Assembly: GCA_006176705.1 (NCBI GenBank)
Contig: QRFJ01000048.1
Location: 1,031,221 to 1,095,220 of the forward strand
Reading direction: 5' to 3'
Origin: Cocos nucifera
Lineage: Eukaryota; Streptophyta; Magnoliopsida; Arecales; Arecaceae
Length of the DNA stretch: 64,000 nucleotides
The position numbers and the translations under genes were made by a program. Below the pieces are notes generated by a model. The model was not told where the DNA came from and did not search any database. It worked only from the letters and a program-made list of their open reading frames with translations. Of this stretch, positions 1 through 12,805 are shown one piece after another (the first letter of the stretch is position 1; each line of letters starts with the position of its first letter).

Positions 1-145
1 ATTATAGCAAGTTCATTTATGAAATTCTTCAAGATAAAGAAGGAAATCACCAACCAAACTGCTTCCAGAAACCTATCATGTTTTATACTGTGTAATCTAC
101 CAGTTTTCGATTCTGTTTAATGTCATATTTGGTCGAATTTGGAAT

Positions 146-151
146 TTTATT
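146..151 (-). terminator. Putative poly(A) signal of the O-fucosyltransferase gene
   Basis: Read on the minus strand this is AATAAA, about 133 bases after the stop codon at 284-286. That distance is normal for a plant near-upstream element. The assignment rests on motif and position only; plant poly(A) signals are loose. Confidence 0.4.
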
Positions 152-283
152 AGTAAACTTTATGGTTATGGCTTTACAGTAAGAACTTTACAGAAACAAA
201 CATCAGCAGTTATAATTAGGTTGAATAATTGTTATAGGATATCAAATATAAGATATACGAGCTTAAGTAGCAGGCATTATTAG

Positions 284-3200
284 TTAAGCTGGACCTGCAG
301 CTCCTGTTGACCCTCTCAGAACATTTTGCCTGCTTCTTGTTCTAAGAAGATGGGAAAAATAATTAACAGACGCACTGGTAAATGTATTGCAACCAGGACA
401 TGGTAATTTAACATCACGAATTAAATGCATCCAAAAGCCACTCTGATACCTAACTAATGCAATTGATGCATGAATGATGAGTTGTCATGTATGATCATCA
501 ATAGCAAACCATAAGTCATTCTAGTCACTAGATCAACTGGATGGTTCAACAGCAACACAGTAGCCCATAGGATTTTACCTGTCAGGGCGGTATGTCATGC
601 CAGAAGCTGTTTGGTATAGTCGGTGCCCCATGATCAAGCCTGAAAAATCTGGCCACCCACTCCCATCATTGTTGAAGCCAGGAAAGAATGCATCAGCTTC
701 AATGGAAACATAATAATCAAGAGCATCCCAGAGCAACCTGTGTGCCTGCGTCCTCAAATCCAAAGGCAAAGGGTCTGGCTCTTTGTCAGTCTCGGCAACC
801 CAACCGTACCAACCTTCCTTCTCATGCTGATAAAAAGGCCTAGCAGGAGGTGGAGGAAGTGGTCGTGGCCGAGGCCCAGCTCTTTTCCACTCTTCAATAA
901 GTTGTTTCTCACTTTTCACAGGAGAGGGTTGATGCAGATTTGAAGGAAGAGGGTATTCGGGTCCAAACAAACTGGACAGCTCTTTCTTACTGCACAAAGA
1001 AGTACGATCCACTAAGTTTGTGTACATGGCTCGCAAAGGAATTAAAATCCTTTGCCCACCAAACGTTTCAGCACCAGCCACATATATTATTGTATTTGGA
1101 GGATATCCCATTGCCCTAAGGAGAAGCCCCACCTGCACAGTAACCTTTTTGTCAATCAAACTAGTGGTAAAAAACTATATAAATGATGCAACAGGAGGCT
1201 ACAACAAGCACCAGCTTATGGTTGAGAAAATGATCAAGCTATTCAGACCTTCCAAAAAAGAAATAATGATACAAGAGATAAAATGTTACGATATTAAGAG
1301 AAATATAAACTATGAAAACCACAAAGGTTGATGTTGCAAAATAGATAGAATATTTGCCTTTTATTTATGTCACAGCAGATGAACAAAATTATCACTAAGT
1401 CCCAGATCAAGAAAAATACTGGTTAGAAAGGGACATATCAATAGAAAGGAACACTTTTACAGGTTATGCAGATAAGCGAGCATAAATACAATATGAAAGA
1501 AAAGGAGCTTCTTCAGCTTTTTCTATGGTTCACATACTAAAATTCCACCACTGCAAACAGGATAAGAAGATCCCCAAGAAATTCTAACAGGTATCACTTG
1601 CTCTGCTTCGTTATATGAAACCTTCTAAGGGGAAAATAATTACCTAAGATGTTCTTCAGCAACAATTGGCTAAATGTTAACAAATTAACCAGCAAAATAA
1701 GAAAGGCACTTTTAGCATCATTTAATAGAAATAGTTTGGCCAGAAGCTGATGGAATTATATCGTCCATGGAAAACTTATTAACTAAAATATGACATGATT
1801 AGAACTGCACAGCAACAATTCAGATCACCACTACACTGTATAACAGCTTCAATGATAACACTAACTTTTGCTAGCAATCACAGGGACTCTCAAGTTATAT
1901 AAAACCACAAAATCACAGGGACTCTCCAGATGTATAACACCACGAGTTTCAAAGAAACAAAGCATGATACATAATTTGAGCTACAATTCTCTCATGAAGT
2001 TGGCAGTAAGTACACATCAAGAAGTACATTTGGTTTCAGACTCAAAATTGCTACATTGTATCACAAAAGCAAAATTTTCAACATATAATCCAATATTAGA
2101 ACTTAGCTCGTGATACAGTGAGAAACCAAAAGCATTGTTTTATCCAACTTTTACATTATAGTTTGGCATGTCAGAAATGACTAAGCAAAGTCACCTCTTC
2201 AGGCATGAGAGGGCATGAGCCATTTTTCTTTTGAGCCACTGAATCAACACTAAGTCCTTCATGAACTATTCCATGTTTGATCATCTGCTTCCTTCTGTAT
2301 TGTATTAGTTCAGTGTGAACATCCTAGGCAGCATAAAGTAAAAAGCTAATCAAGAAAGGAATAAGTGAGGCATGGAAATAAGATGTAACAATGTAACAGA
2401 ACCATTGGAAGCACAGCCAAACTATCTCAAATCATATAAATGTCCAATGGAAGGTGTGTCCGAAGAAAATTTACCAAAAAATGAAGAATGACCGAAGGAA
2501 AAGCAGCATAAAGACTCGTAGTACTATTCAAAATTCATCTACCAGGGATCAGTTATCATACCAACCTGGAAAAGCTCAGCACAGCCATGAAATGCTAGGG
2601 TGTCTCTCACAAGACCAGGGTGATATGCTAGATATGGACGGCCAAATGCTCGTAATCTGCAAAGAAACTTAAACTGAGATTAAACTGGAATCTACCCATT
2701 ATAGCTGGAGACATACATGAAAAAACAGGACTAACACACAATTCCTGAAAGTTGAGAAATGTGCAAAGAACTGAGGCAGAGGACAGATTCTATGGTAAAA
2801 CATAGAGACCATATAATTACATAAAAGAACTGAGACAGCATTGATAAACTAAATAACTTGCATGTGCCAGAGAAGTTTCATATGATAGGGAAAGTGGTTT
2901 ATTTAATCATTATAATTATTGATCATAGTAATGGAGTGATCAAGCTTAGTGGTTGTACCTCTCTACAATTTGGTTCCCAAGCACCTGAATTTCTGGGCGG
3001 AACTGAAGGGCATGGAAAGCAACACGGCACCTGAGTCTCTGATACTCTGCCATACTTTCTGGAAGGACAGACTATACAAATGATAAGAGTGTCATTAGAT
3101 TATCTGATTAGTTCTAGGTGGAACATTACTTGAATGTATGCAATTTTAAATAAAGTCAAACATACCGCAACAGATAACTTCAAAATTTGGAAAAAGGATA

Positions 3201-6200
3201 ATGGCTCTTGGAAAGGCAAAATTTCTACTTCCACTTATTGCATTCCCACATCTTACCTCCAAATGCATCCTTTGATAGGTCAATGACTTGAGATTTTGAA
3301 ATCTCATATAATCCTTTCTAATAGGAATCTAATGATGAACTAAAAGGATTGAACAGAGTCACGTATGTTATTATTCTTACTATTATCTCGTGTATTTTCA
3401 GATAAGCTTATGCCCATTCCAGTCTCATGGAAAGCATTAAGCTCCAAAGACAAATGGAGGATTTGAACAAGACATGACAAGAACAAATGTTTCGACAAGA
3501 CCAAATGTTTCGACAAGAAAATGATTTGATTGTGTTTCATTTCAATAGTCTCAAAGATAATTGAAAGTGTCACATACCATTGAAGAGCCAGAACAGAGGA
3601 TCATGGTTTTTGTAATTTCTTAGTCAAGTGAAAAAAAACCTAACCCCTTTCCAATTGCACCTAGATTTTGGAAAGTATTTTCAGCACATCAACTGGGAAA
3701 TATTGATCCTCTGGCTTTTCTTTCTCTCTTTCCTTTCCATTTAAGATGTCCTTCATCAAGCCAGGAATAATTAACACAAACGTAGCGGCCAAGAGAGCTT
3801 ATGGAAGAAGGAAATGATTATTTTTTTCTTTTAACTGGTTCAGCTTTTAGTTACTTGTATCAAAAGCAGTGGCAAGTGCAGGAAACCAGAAACTGCAAAA
3901 ATTAGACAAAGTATCCAGGGAGAATCAGGGCAATATAATAAGAAATATTATGCAATGACTGTAATTGACTCATTTAATTGGTGCATCATAAAATATTTAG
4001 TAAAAAATTCTAGTATTGTTTTGTTCTCAATCTTTGAAGTAATAGTGGGAACTTACAGCACCTGAAGTAAAAAAAAATTGATTAATAAGCTTTGGTTAAG
4101 CATAAACAGGAACACAACTCCAACTACGGATCCCAATTTTGGAGGGCTTCTTCTAGGTTTCCTTCTTGGCTTGTTACCTGGCTACACAAAACGACTACCC
4201 ATTTCTTTTCTAAGGAGTTCACAGAAAAGGCTTTGTTTTAAGGATAGATGGTTAGGCATTGATCGGAACCTTCAAGACTTTTCACTTTGTAGAATCATTA
4301 TCTCGTAGCACTTACGCATTATGTGGCCTCACAGGCAGTTTGTATTAGGAAAAACACAAAATAAATAAATTTCATAAAAATACATAAAAAGATAAATATG
4401 GAATTAAATAAGTGAAATATAATCAGAACAAGAAAAACTAAGAGAAAGCAAGAAGGGTTGAGCAGAAAAGGCATAGGAGGAGTACAAGCGAAGGCAAAGG
4501 AGATTACAAGAGAAAATGTACCAAATCGGCTGTCACCTCCCTTATCTGCCATCTCTACCTCTCTCAACCTCACAGGACAGTCAGGGTTTAAAACTTTTCT
4601 GCCCTTTAACCCTCAAAGTGATGTGTGGACCATTATACCTTAATCTGCACACAACCCACATCACCCAATGCAACCAACTAGGCCAAATATGCAAGTGCTT
4701 AAGCTTACATGGTCCACTTAGGTACCTACCTTGCAGCCCATATAACCATCGATATACAGGGCCTGCTTGACACATATTTGGGACAGACAAGGGCCTGCCA
4801 CATATGCATATTTGACTACAAATACAGCTCTCTAGAACAATATTTCTTTCTTTCCTCTGTTTGATTCCTTACAAAGGACAATCATGTAGAAAAAATATGA
4901 ACAACCTTAAGTAGCAAAGTCTCATGGTTCAGCCACCATAGGTAACCAATACTAGAGGGAGCTACCTGCCAATTGGATGAGTTAGTGAAGTCTCATCATG
5001 ATATAAGAGACCTGGCCTCGTTTCCCACTCTCTAATGATAAAAAAAGGTGGTTTCCTCCCACATTAAAAAAGAAAAAAAAGAAAAGAAAAGGTGACCAAA
5101 AGAAAGGATTCTTTCATGTTTCTTATTGCAATAAGAGTATGTACAAAATAAAAGAAAAGTTTCTTCTACTTCTTTGACATGGCATGGTACATCTACAAAG
5201 GAGTGAACTTTCAGCTAGCCACGATGCCTAGGATTCATGGTAGTGTGAGCAGCTAGTTCCTTTAATCCTCTCAAGGTCCAATCAGCACTTACCTTTGATA
5301 CTCTAATGTTAAATAATATTCTACCTTTGCATCCCATCTTTCAATCTTTCAGTCCTATCATTTAATCAGTAAGAACCCCTAAACCTTCCCACAGAACTAT
5401 ATCATATTCAGTTTCTTTTTCCAGACAAACATAATCATAATTTCAATTTTATTGTTGAAACTAAGAAAGCCTACAATTTCTTTGATATCAGTCCATAAAA
5501 CCTTCAAAGCTTACAAATTAAGTTGTAGATTCTCTACCCTTATGGACCAATACTTGTCTGTGACATTAAGATCCCCTTAAAATAGTAACTGTTGCAGTAT
5601 TGCTGGTTTAAACAAGAATTCTAGTAAATCCAATTTTAGGTTTTAAAGAAACCACATTCAATCAAAGATCCTTTACCACTCCTGTGTCAGTATAGCTTTT
5701 ATTTCTAGCCATACACCATGTAAAAGTAAATCTGATGTGCTTGAAGGTTAACCACAGTTTCTTTTCTTCCCATTATTATTTGTGTGCATCAAAAAAATAA
5801 TATTTATGTATGTGATGTACTTGTTTTATTTATAAAAAAAGAAAACAAATCATAAGGCATTAAGTAAAACAATGTTCATATCCAAATATCAGTTGGAAGC
5901 TTGAAATCAGTAGACATTCAGTTCTTGAATATTTGAGGAAACAGCAAAGTTGGATCCACATATATATTTCAAACAAGACCAACCTGCAAGCATGCATGAA
6001 AGAATGTTAAGGGTGCCTCCATAGTTCCGCATGCATAGCGAAAGTTTAAGACATGTGAAATGCCCATGCTCCATATCATAGCTGTCAAGAGCAAAGACTG
6101 ACAAAAGCAGCCATTTATTTTACTGTTGTGCTGCCTATAACATCCTTGTTTCCTTGCAGACTACTCAACAACCGATAGTATGTATGCAAGCTTATTTGAA

Positions 6201-8967
6201 AGGCAGTATATTCATCAGTCCAGAATAGTAGAATGACTGTATTGCCCACAATGGTCAAGTTGGAGTTGCAGGAATCACAATCAGTTGTATGGCATAATTA
6301 GAGATAAGATATCATCAATTATAATGAATATACATGTCAACAACAATCTAAAATCCATTTTTGAAGGATAACACACTTATAGCTGGAAGCCATAAATAAA
6401 GAAAGTCGGATAAAAATCACACCTGAAGGCATCCACCATTATTGATTATTAATCCAACAACTTTTGATCGTTTAAGGTTAGGTAACACTTCTGTGAGATA
6501 GAAACTTGGTGGGGCTGAGTTTCGAGGTGAAACTGTAGGAAACTTGGTCTTTTTTCTAGCCTCCTTCAAATCATTTGGCAAGCTCTTTACAACAATGACA
6601 TCATTAGAAAGTGCAGCAATAAATTGTTCCTCATTGTAAAGATAAGAGAAACTCTTGAATTTGGTACTGGGGAATACAAGAACAAGCAAAACACATTAAC
6701 TTCAGCTTACAACAAAAAGTTAGTTGTCTAAAATGTATTATTTTACCAGAAAAGGAATCAATGGGAAAAGAAACCTGATGCCTTTTGAGTGAAGACTTTC
6801 TTGAATCTCCGGAATGACTAAGGTGGCATTCAAAAGCCTGGCGATGGCGACAAGATCACAGATCTAGCATATGAAGAACCACATTATATATTTATATTGG
6901 AGAACACACACACACACACTCTTCCTAGATGAAAAGGACCTACCGAAGATCTTATCTTAGCAAAGCCACCATATATCTTAGCATATATGAAACCATTCTG
7001 CTCTTTCAGAACTGCAGGAAAAAAAAAGGCCACATGATTGATATATCACAAAAGCCCAAGCACTTAATCTAGAAGAAAAAAGAAAAGCATTGAATTCAAG
7101 CAGATAGTAATATTGGCAGATAACTAATCACATTAAAACTCTGCTAAATAGCAGTCAATTTTGAATTTATTTTCATGTTGCCTATTCAACAAAAAAATGA
7201 TGGTTCCCTCTATTTTTGATACCTTTCAGTTTGAACCATCTGGAGGCAAAAAAAAATTAAGGGGCCTTAACATGCTCATAAACCTTGTCTGTAAGGAATG
7301 GATTTGACAGGATATCTCGCATGCAGAATACAGCCATTCCAAGTGTCAAGAGATCACGTCTGGCACATAACAAGGCTTTGGTTGTAGGTTTTGTACATGG
7401 AATTCCTTTTGCTTTCAAGCTCACATGAGCTGGGGCAAAATACAGCGCCCTCTGCCATGAAGGAGTTGACTTGAGGATGCTCAAGGTGTGTATTGGTGCT
7501 TCTGTTTGACAGTGTGCTTGGGCAACAAGAAGAAGTCCCTGCACAGGCTAGGTTCATTTTCAAGATAGGCACATAAAATAGCAGTGGCACATAACTAGGC
7601 TTTATGTTGGGAAATGTACATAGAATTCCTATATGCCTTCAAGCTCACATGTGCAGGGGACAAAATAGAGTGCCCTCTGCCATGCAGGAGTTGACCCAAG
7701 GATGCCCAACGTGTGTATTGGTGTTTCTGTTTGACTGTGTGCTCAGGCAGCATGAAGAAGTTCCTGCACAACCTAGCTTCATTTTCCCAGAGGTACAATT
7801 ATTAACAATCCTCAAAACTAAAGTTACTATTCTCAGACAAATTTAACCTGCTCCATGCCAGTTTACAACTGGTTTAGGTTGATTTCTAATTGATCATGAA
7901 TGAATGTGGACATATTTAAATGAGAATAGAATGGTTCTAGGTTTAACAAAGTCTGAAGTAGTTTGGATGCAATCAGGCACTTCATATAGCTGCACGAATA
8001 TGGCAACATAATGGTCTACCTATGGCTCTTGTAACTAAAATATATTAATGAGTGAAGGGCAGGATAACTAGCTATATCATCCAAAAATGTAAAAAATGTT
8101 CATGTTGGTTCAGGTGTTTATCTTTTGGATGGATAAACTGTTTTAAGAAATCCATACGATCATGTAAGTCACTGATAGTCTACTCATGGCTCCTTTAACT
8201 GGAACATATTTATGCACTATAACACAAGATAACTAGTTATATCAAGGCAAAAGATCCATTTACAATGTCGTATGGAAGTCACTATAGCCTGGGTTTTAAT
8301 AATCTTTTTTATATCACTTGTTATCCCAATCCTCCCAACTCTAGCCATGAACTACAAGTTCTACGGTTTTATTCTTATTTTCCATCTTTGGTTTCTAAAT
8401 TGTTTTGGTGAGGACTTATTGCTGTTCAACTTCTATTGAGTGAATGTATGACACAAAATTATGTAATGTAAAAGAAATTAAAGCAATACATTCATCAAGG
8501 AGCTTGAATTAGTCATACCAGGATAGAAGGTTCTAGGATTAGCATATGGCTGCACAGTTTTCAAAGAGCTTACAGGACCCCATAGCTTTCGATACCTGAA
8601 CTTCTGTAACATCATTTTAACAGCAATCATCAAATAATTCTGACCCCAAAAAAATGCATAAGGTGTTTGCTAATATAGCATTTAGGAAAAATAATGTCAG
8701 TGCATGTATAATCCTGCTATCAAAAACATTTGGGATTCAGCACAGCCACTACTTCAAAACTCGAACACAGTATTATAATGACTATGGCAATAAATATAGT
8801 GGCGATGAACATACTTGTCCAATTTGATAGAAATCATCCTCTCGTAACTTGTACTGTATGAAGTCTCCAGTTGAATAATTAGCAAGAAGAAGGTGCACCA
8901 GCAAAGACACCATGGATAAGGCAATACCCACAAGTGCAGCCAACTTGAACTTGCTCTTGTAAAACAT
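284..8967 (-). CDS. O-fucosyltransferase family protein (GDP-fucose protein O-fucosyltransferase domain), 10 exons
   Basis: Exons on the minus strand: 8967-8815, 8603-8519, 7011-6944, 6863-6775, 6666-6423, 3071-2959, 2656-2566, 2323-2195, 1132-579 and 449-284. All are bounded by GT/AG with matching phases and sum to 1692 nt, or 563 residues. Residues about 9-29 are a hydrophobic signal anchor, so the protein is a type II membrane protein, probably Golgi. The plant O-FucT hallmarks appear in order: YGGFAKIRSSICDLVAIARL with NATLVIP (about 93-120), INNGGCLQ (about 206-213), RLRCRVAFHALQFRPEIQ (about 221-239), RPYLAYHPGL with GCAELFQDVHTELIQYRR (about 257-291), IYVAGAETFGGQRILIPLRA (about 340-360), and EADAFFPGFNNDG with WPDFSGLIMGHRLY (about 470-500). 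The family transfers fucose or acts in cell-wall glycan assembly; the substrate here cannot be told. The short last exon with a CPGC motif is the least certain part. Intron 5 (3.35 kb) could hide a small exon, but the phases do not require one. Confidence 0.92.
3072..6422 (-). other. Intron 5 of the O-fucosyltransferase gene, no recognisable content
   Basis: A 3.35-kb AT-rich intron between the exon ending GGCLQ and the exon beginning SVLPES. I see no conserved coding segment and no clear element with terminal repeats in it. Short open frames here look random. Confidence 0.6.
7362..7795. repeat. Diverged tandem duplication, about 224-bp period, in O-fucosyltransferase intron 2
   Basis: Two copies begin with GGCACATAAC at 7362 and 7586. 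They share long stretches, such as CCCTCTGCCATG and GTGTGTATTGGTG, with roughly 80% identity by eye. Both copies give minus-strand open frames that resemble each other only because of the duplication. The repeat lies between coding exons 2 and 3. Confidence 0.75.
7990..8260. repeat. Second diverged duplication, about 165-bp period, in the same intron
   Basis: A segment around 8013-8085 (GGTCTACCTATGGCTC through GATAACTAGCTATATCA) recurs around 8177-8246 (AGTCTACTCATGGCTC through GATAACTAGTTATATCA). It is less well conserved than the 7.4-kb duplication and is noncoding. Confidence 0.5.
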
Positions 8968-9223
8968 TTTGAACTATTACTTGCATTTCAAACCCTACAT
9001 GTTATCCAGGTAATATATTAGAAAGAAATACAAATAATTATATAAACAATTTTTAATGCATAGGTCAATACAGTATAAACTATAAACTAAGTCAATCAGA
9101 ATGAATAAGAAAAACCCAAAACCACATATAGCATATTAAAAAAAAAAAGAAAAGAATATATTCAGGTAGCTGGAAACTGAACTAAACTTTCTAATAGGAA
9201 AAACCAGCAAGACATCTCGCATC
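8968..9223 (-). other. 5' UTR tail and probable acceptor of the 5' UTR intron
   Basis: Minus-strand sequence upstream of the ATG. A candidate 3' splice site ATGTAG lies at 9000-8995, preceded by a pyrimidine-rich TTTCTTTCTAAT stretch. That would give a 5' UTR exon beginning at 8994, 27 bases before the start codon. The start at 8967 is chosen because it directly precedes the membrane anchor. Confidence 0.45.
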
Positions 9224-9228
9224 ATAGC

Positions 9229-11108
9229 TATTAGGGATAAATCCCGCTCCCGCCGAAGTCCAGCCTGATGCTTAGCCTAATGCAACTGGTAATCACGGAA
9301 AAGCTTCGATCAAAAATTCTCCTCCAGCAGATAGACCCCAACCGAACTCCTCCAGCGGCCGGACCCCAACCGAACTCCTTCAGCCGACCGGATCCTTCAG
9401 CGGCCGAATCCTAACCAAACTCCTTCAGCGGCTGAACTCCTCCAGCGATCGAACTCCATCTAGATTTCTCCTTCAATCGGATTCCTCCAAGAGCCGAACT
9501 CCTTCCAGACCTCTCCTTCAGTCGGATTCCTTCAGGAGCCGAACTTCCTCCAGACTTCTCCTTCAGATGGATTCCTCCAGGAGCCAAACTCCTTCCGGAC
9601 CTCTCCTTCAATCGAATTCCTTCAGGAGCCGAACTTCCTCCGAACTTCTCCTTCAGTTGGATTCCTTCAGAAGCCCAACTTCCTCCAGACTTTTCCCTCA
9701 GTCGGATTTCTCTAGAAGCCGAACTCCCTCCGGACTTCTACTTCAGTCGAATTCCTCTAGGAGCCAAACTTTCTTCGGACTTCTCCTTCAGATGGATTCC
9801 TCCAGGAGCTGAACTCCTTCCGAACCTCTCATTCAGATAGATTTCTCCAGAAACCGATCTCCTTCCGGACCTCTCCTTCAGTCGGATTCCTCTATGAGCC
9901 GAACTTCTCCTTCAATCGAATTCCTCTAGAAGTCAAACTCCCCCCGAACTTCTACTTCAGTCGAATTCCTCCAGGAGCCGAACTTCCTCCGAACTTCTTC
10001 TTCAGTCGGATTCCCCAGGAGCCCAACTCCCTCCGGACTTCTCCCTCAGTCGGATTCCTTCAAGAGCCCAACTCCTTCCGGACTTCTCCTTCAGTCGGAT
10101 TCTTCCAGGAGCCCACTCCTTCCGAACTTCTCCTTCAGTCGGATTCCTCCAGGAGCCGAACTTTCTTCGGACTTCTCCTTCAGTCGGATTCCTCCACGAG
10201 CCCAACTCCTTCCAGACTTCTCCTTCAATCGGATTCCTCCAGAAGTCGAACTCCTTCCGAACTTCTCCTTCAGCCGAGTCGAACTTCTCCACCAGTCGAA
10301 CTCCTTCAGCCGAACTTCTCCACCAGTCGGACTCCTTCTGGACTTCTCCATCATTCGAGCTTCTCCATCAGTCGAACTCCTTCTGCATTTCTCCACCAAT
10401 CGGACTCCTTCTAGACTTCTTCATTAGTCGAACTCTATTCGAATTCCTCCAACGGATTACTTTCACATTTCAAGTAGCATTCCTCCCAGATGATCCCCTC
10501 TAGCCGTATTTCCTTTAGGAGTCCGAACTCCTCTGAAATTGACATATATCAAAGCTCTTCACCCCTCCACGTGACCTCGAGCGGCTCAGTACCGAACGGC
10601 TACGGCTGTCACTATCAGTCTGCTGCAGACGATGCCCCTCTCCGTAACAAGCTCCGAGCGGCCAGCTACCAGACGGCTACGGCTATCACTATCAGTCTAC
10701 GGCAGGCGGCGCCCCTCTTCGTAACAAGCCCCATGCGACCAGCTACCGAACGGCTACAGCTATCACTATCAGTCTGCTGCAGGCGACACCCCTCTCTGTA
10801 ACAAACCCTATGCGGCCAGCTACCGGACGGCCACGGCTGTCACTATCAGTCTGCTCCGGGCTCCATCTACAAAAGAAATCCTCCAGATACGTTTTCTCTA
10901 AGCTCTCTTCTCCTTCCCAAAACTCTGCCGAACTCTTTCCTGAGCACTCCATTCCTGTTGGCCAGAAGAGCTGACTTGATCGTCGGAGGATCCTATCGGA
11001 GCCACCACCAACGATTTCGGACAGAACTTTGTTTTGTAGGTCACCGACGGCGACCCCTTCTTCCTCAACTCCAACTCGGTCCGGCATCGATCAGATTCTG
11101 CACCAACA
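9229..11108 (+). repeat. 5' LTR of the Tat element (1880 bp)
   Basis: Starts TATTAGGGATAA, where LTR2 has TGTTGGGATAA, and ends CACCAACA like LTR2. It shares with LTR2 the opening (CCAGCCTGATGCTTAGCC), a 45-bp tandem array, a GC-rich block with two to three copies of a CGAACGGCTAC...CACTATCAGTCTGCTGCAG unit (about 10565-10860), and the closing GATTCTGCACCAACA. By eye the non-array parts differ by roughly a tenth, so the insertion is not recent. Confidence 0.9.
9450..10290. repeat. 45-bp tandem array inside LTR1 (about 18-19 units)
   Basis: The unit runs as GGATTCCTCC, AGGAGCCGAA, CTCCTTCCGG, ACTTCTCCTT, CAGTC, repeated with point changes. Because 45 is divisible by three, long open frames with 15-residue repeats appear on both strands (for example minus-strand LKEKSGRSWAPGGIR-like repeats). 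They are a by-product of the array and not genes. Confidence 0.88.
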
Positions 11109-11217
11109 GAATTGACGCTAGAAGAAGGGCCTCTGTTCCCGAGGTTCTCTTGTTCTTAAAGAAGTGCTCAGCAGCGATCACTCTTCTTCTTCTCTAGAGT
11201 TCTTTCCGAAAAAAAAA

Positions 11218-12805
11218 ATGCCTCCCAGGAAAGCTTCGACCCGACGATCAACGACCTCTGCAGTGAGATCCCGTCCAGACCTATCCGCTCCCGCTTCAGC
11301 TCCAACAACTCAAGCTCCACCTGCAGCCATGGTGAATGCAGAGCAGTTCAACCTGCTGGTCCAATAGGTTCATGATCTTATGAAGGCGATGCAAGCCATA
11401 CATCAGCAGGCCCTCGCACCGATTCGATCGGAGCAGGCTTCTCCGGAGCCCCATGATCCGATCTGGGGATGACCGACTTGGGCTAGCCGATCGATGACCT
11501 CCGAAAGAGGAAAGCAGAGGGTGGAGAACCCTTGCTCGGACCATGACTCGACCCAGGGGGAGCCTTGCATCCGTTCCACCAGAAAACTCTGAAGATCAAC
11601 GATCGTGAAGATCTCCTGGATTAAAGGCTCCTAAAAATGAGTCGACGAATTGAAAAACTCCGCCATACTTCCTTGCATGGTAATGATATTTACACTGACC
11701 CTCCTTTTTCTCAGAAGATTATGCAGGAACCAATCCCGCCGAACTTCAAGCTTCCGCAGTTTGAGAGTTACGATGGGACTATCGATCCGGTCGACCACAT
11801 GAAGGCCTTCCGAATAATGATATTACTCCACGACGCGCCAGATGCAATTTTGTGCCGGGCGTTCTCGTCTACCCTCAAAGAAGCCACCAGGAACTGGTAC
11901 TCAGCACTTAAGCCGGGTACCATCTTTTTCTTCGATCAAATGAGCCATCGGTTTGCGGCTCACTTCGTCGGCAGTCGACGTCTGCACCAAGGTTCGAATT
12001 CTTTGATGAATATCTAGCAGAAGAAGGGAGAATCTATCCGGGCTTATATCATCCGGTTTAACGCTGCTGGATTGGAGGTCCGAAAACTAGATCAGTCTAT
12101 TGCAATGGCCGCACTCAAGGACGGCCTTCAGAAGAATGATTTATTATTCTTTCTGGAGAAGAAGTATCCCAGGATCTTTGTCGATCTGCTAACTCGGGCT
12201 GAAGGATATGCTCGAACGGAAGAAGTCTTCAAATTGAAAGATGAGAAAGCCACAGGAGAGCGGCAATCAGACGAGTCTAGTAAACCCGCAGTTGATGGAG
12301 GGTCGAATGAAGTTTGACCGCGCTCACGGACTCCCTCCGAATGCAAGCGAGCCCGAACTCCTCGAGCTCGTCGTCAAAGAAGCCCCAACGAAAGGGCGCG
12401 AAGAAGTTCTCCCTCCAGAAGGTTTCACAACTATGCCCCCCTCAATGCTCCAAAAATGCAAGTGTTGATGGAGATCAAAGAGCAACTGCCGAGGCCTGAA
12501 AGGATGCGCACCCATCCTGGCAAGCGCAATCCCAGCAAATACTGCCTCTACCATCGTGACCACGGCCATGATACTGAAGAATACATTCAGCTCCAAGACG
12601 AGATCGAGGAGCTCATCAGGAGAGGCCGACTGGATCGATTCCTCAGACGCCGACCTACTGCAAGGAAAGATCGACCGAGGGCACTGCTGCAACCAGAACC
12701 ATCAAGAAGGGAGGAACAACCAGGAGATTGGCTGCCTCTCGACATCATCAACACTATCTCTAGGGACTTCGGCAAGAAGAGGCCAGCGGATCTGACGGAT
12801 CAGTG
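11218..12805 (+). pseudogene. Decayed gag region of the Tat element
   Basis: Begins at ATG 11218 (MPPRKAST). A retrotransposon gag domain is visible around 11730-12230 (FKLPQFESYDGTIDPVDH, RNWYSALKPG, then RAYIIRFNAAGLEV), followed by a basic linker. A zinc-knuckle-like segment YCLYHRDHGHDTEEY at about 12540-12585 is followed by the EEYIQL and RRGRLDRF parts typical of Tat gag. In-frame stops interrupt it, for example TAG at 11366-11368 and 12015-12017 and TGA at 12315-12317, so no full-length protein can be made. Confidence 0.85.

Noticed and set aside
9411..10399. Several long open frames on both strands with repeated 15-residue peptides
   Set aside because: They come from the 45-bp LTR array, whose length is a multiple of three; similar frames appear in the second LTR at 17907-18557. 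No domain or start context.
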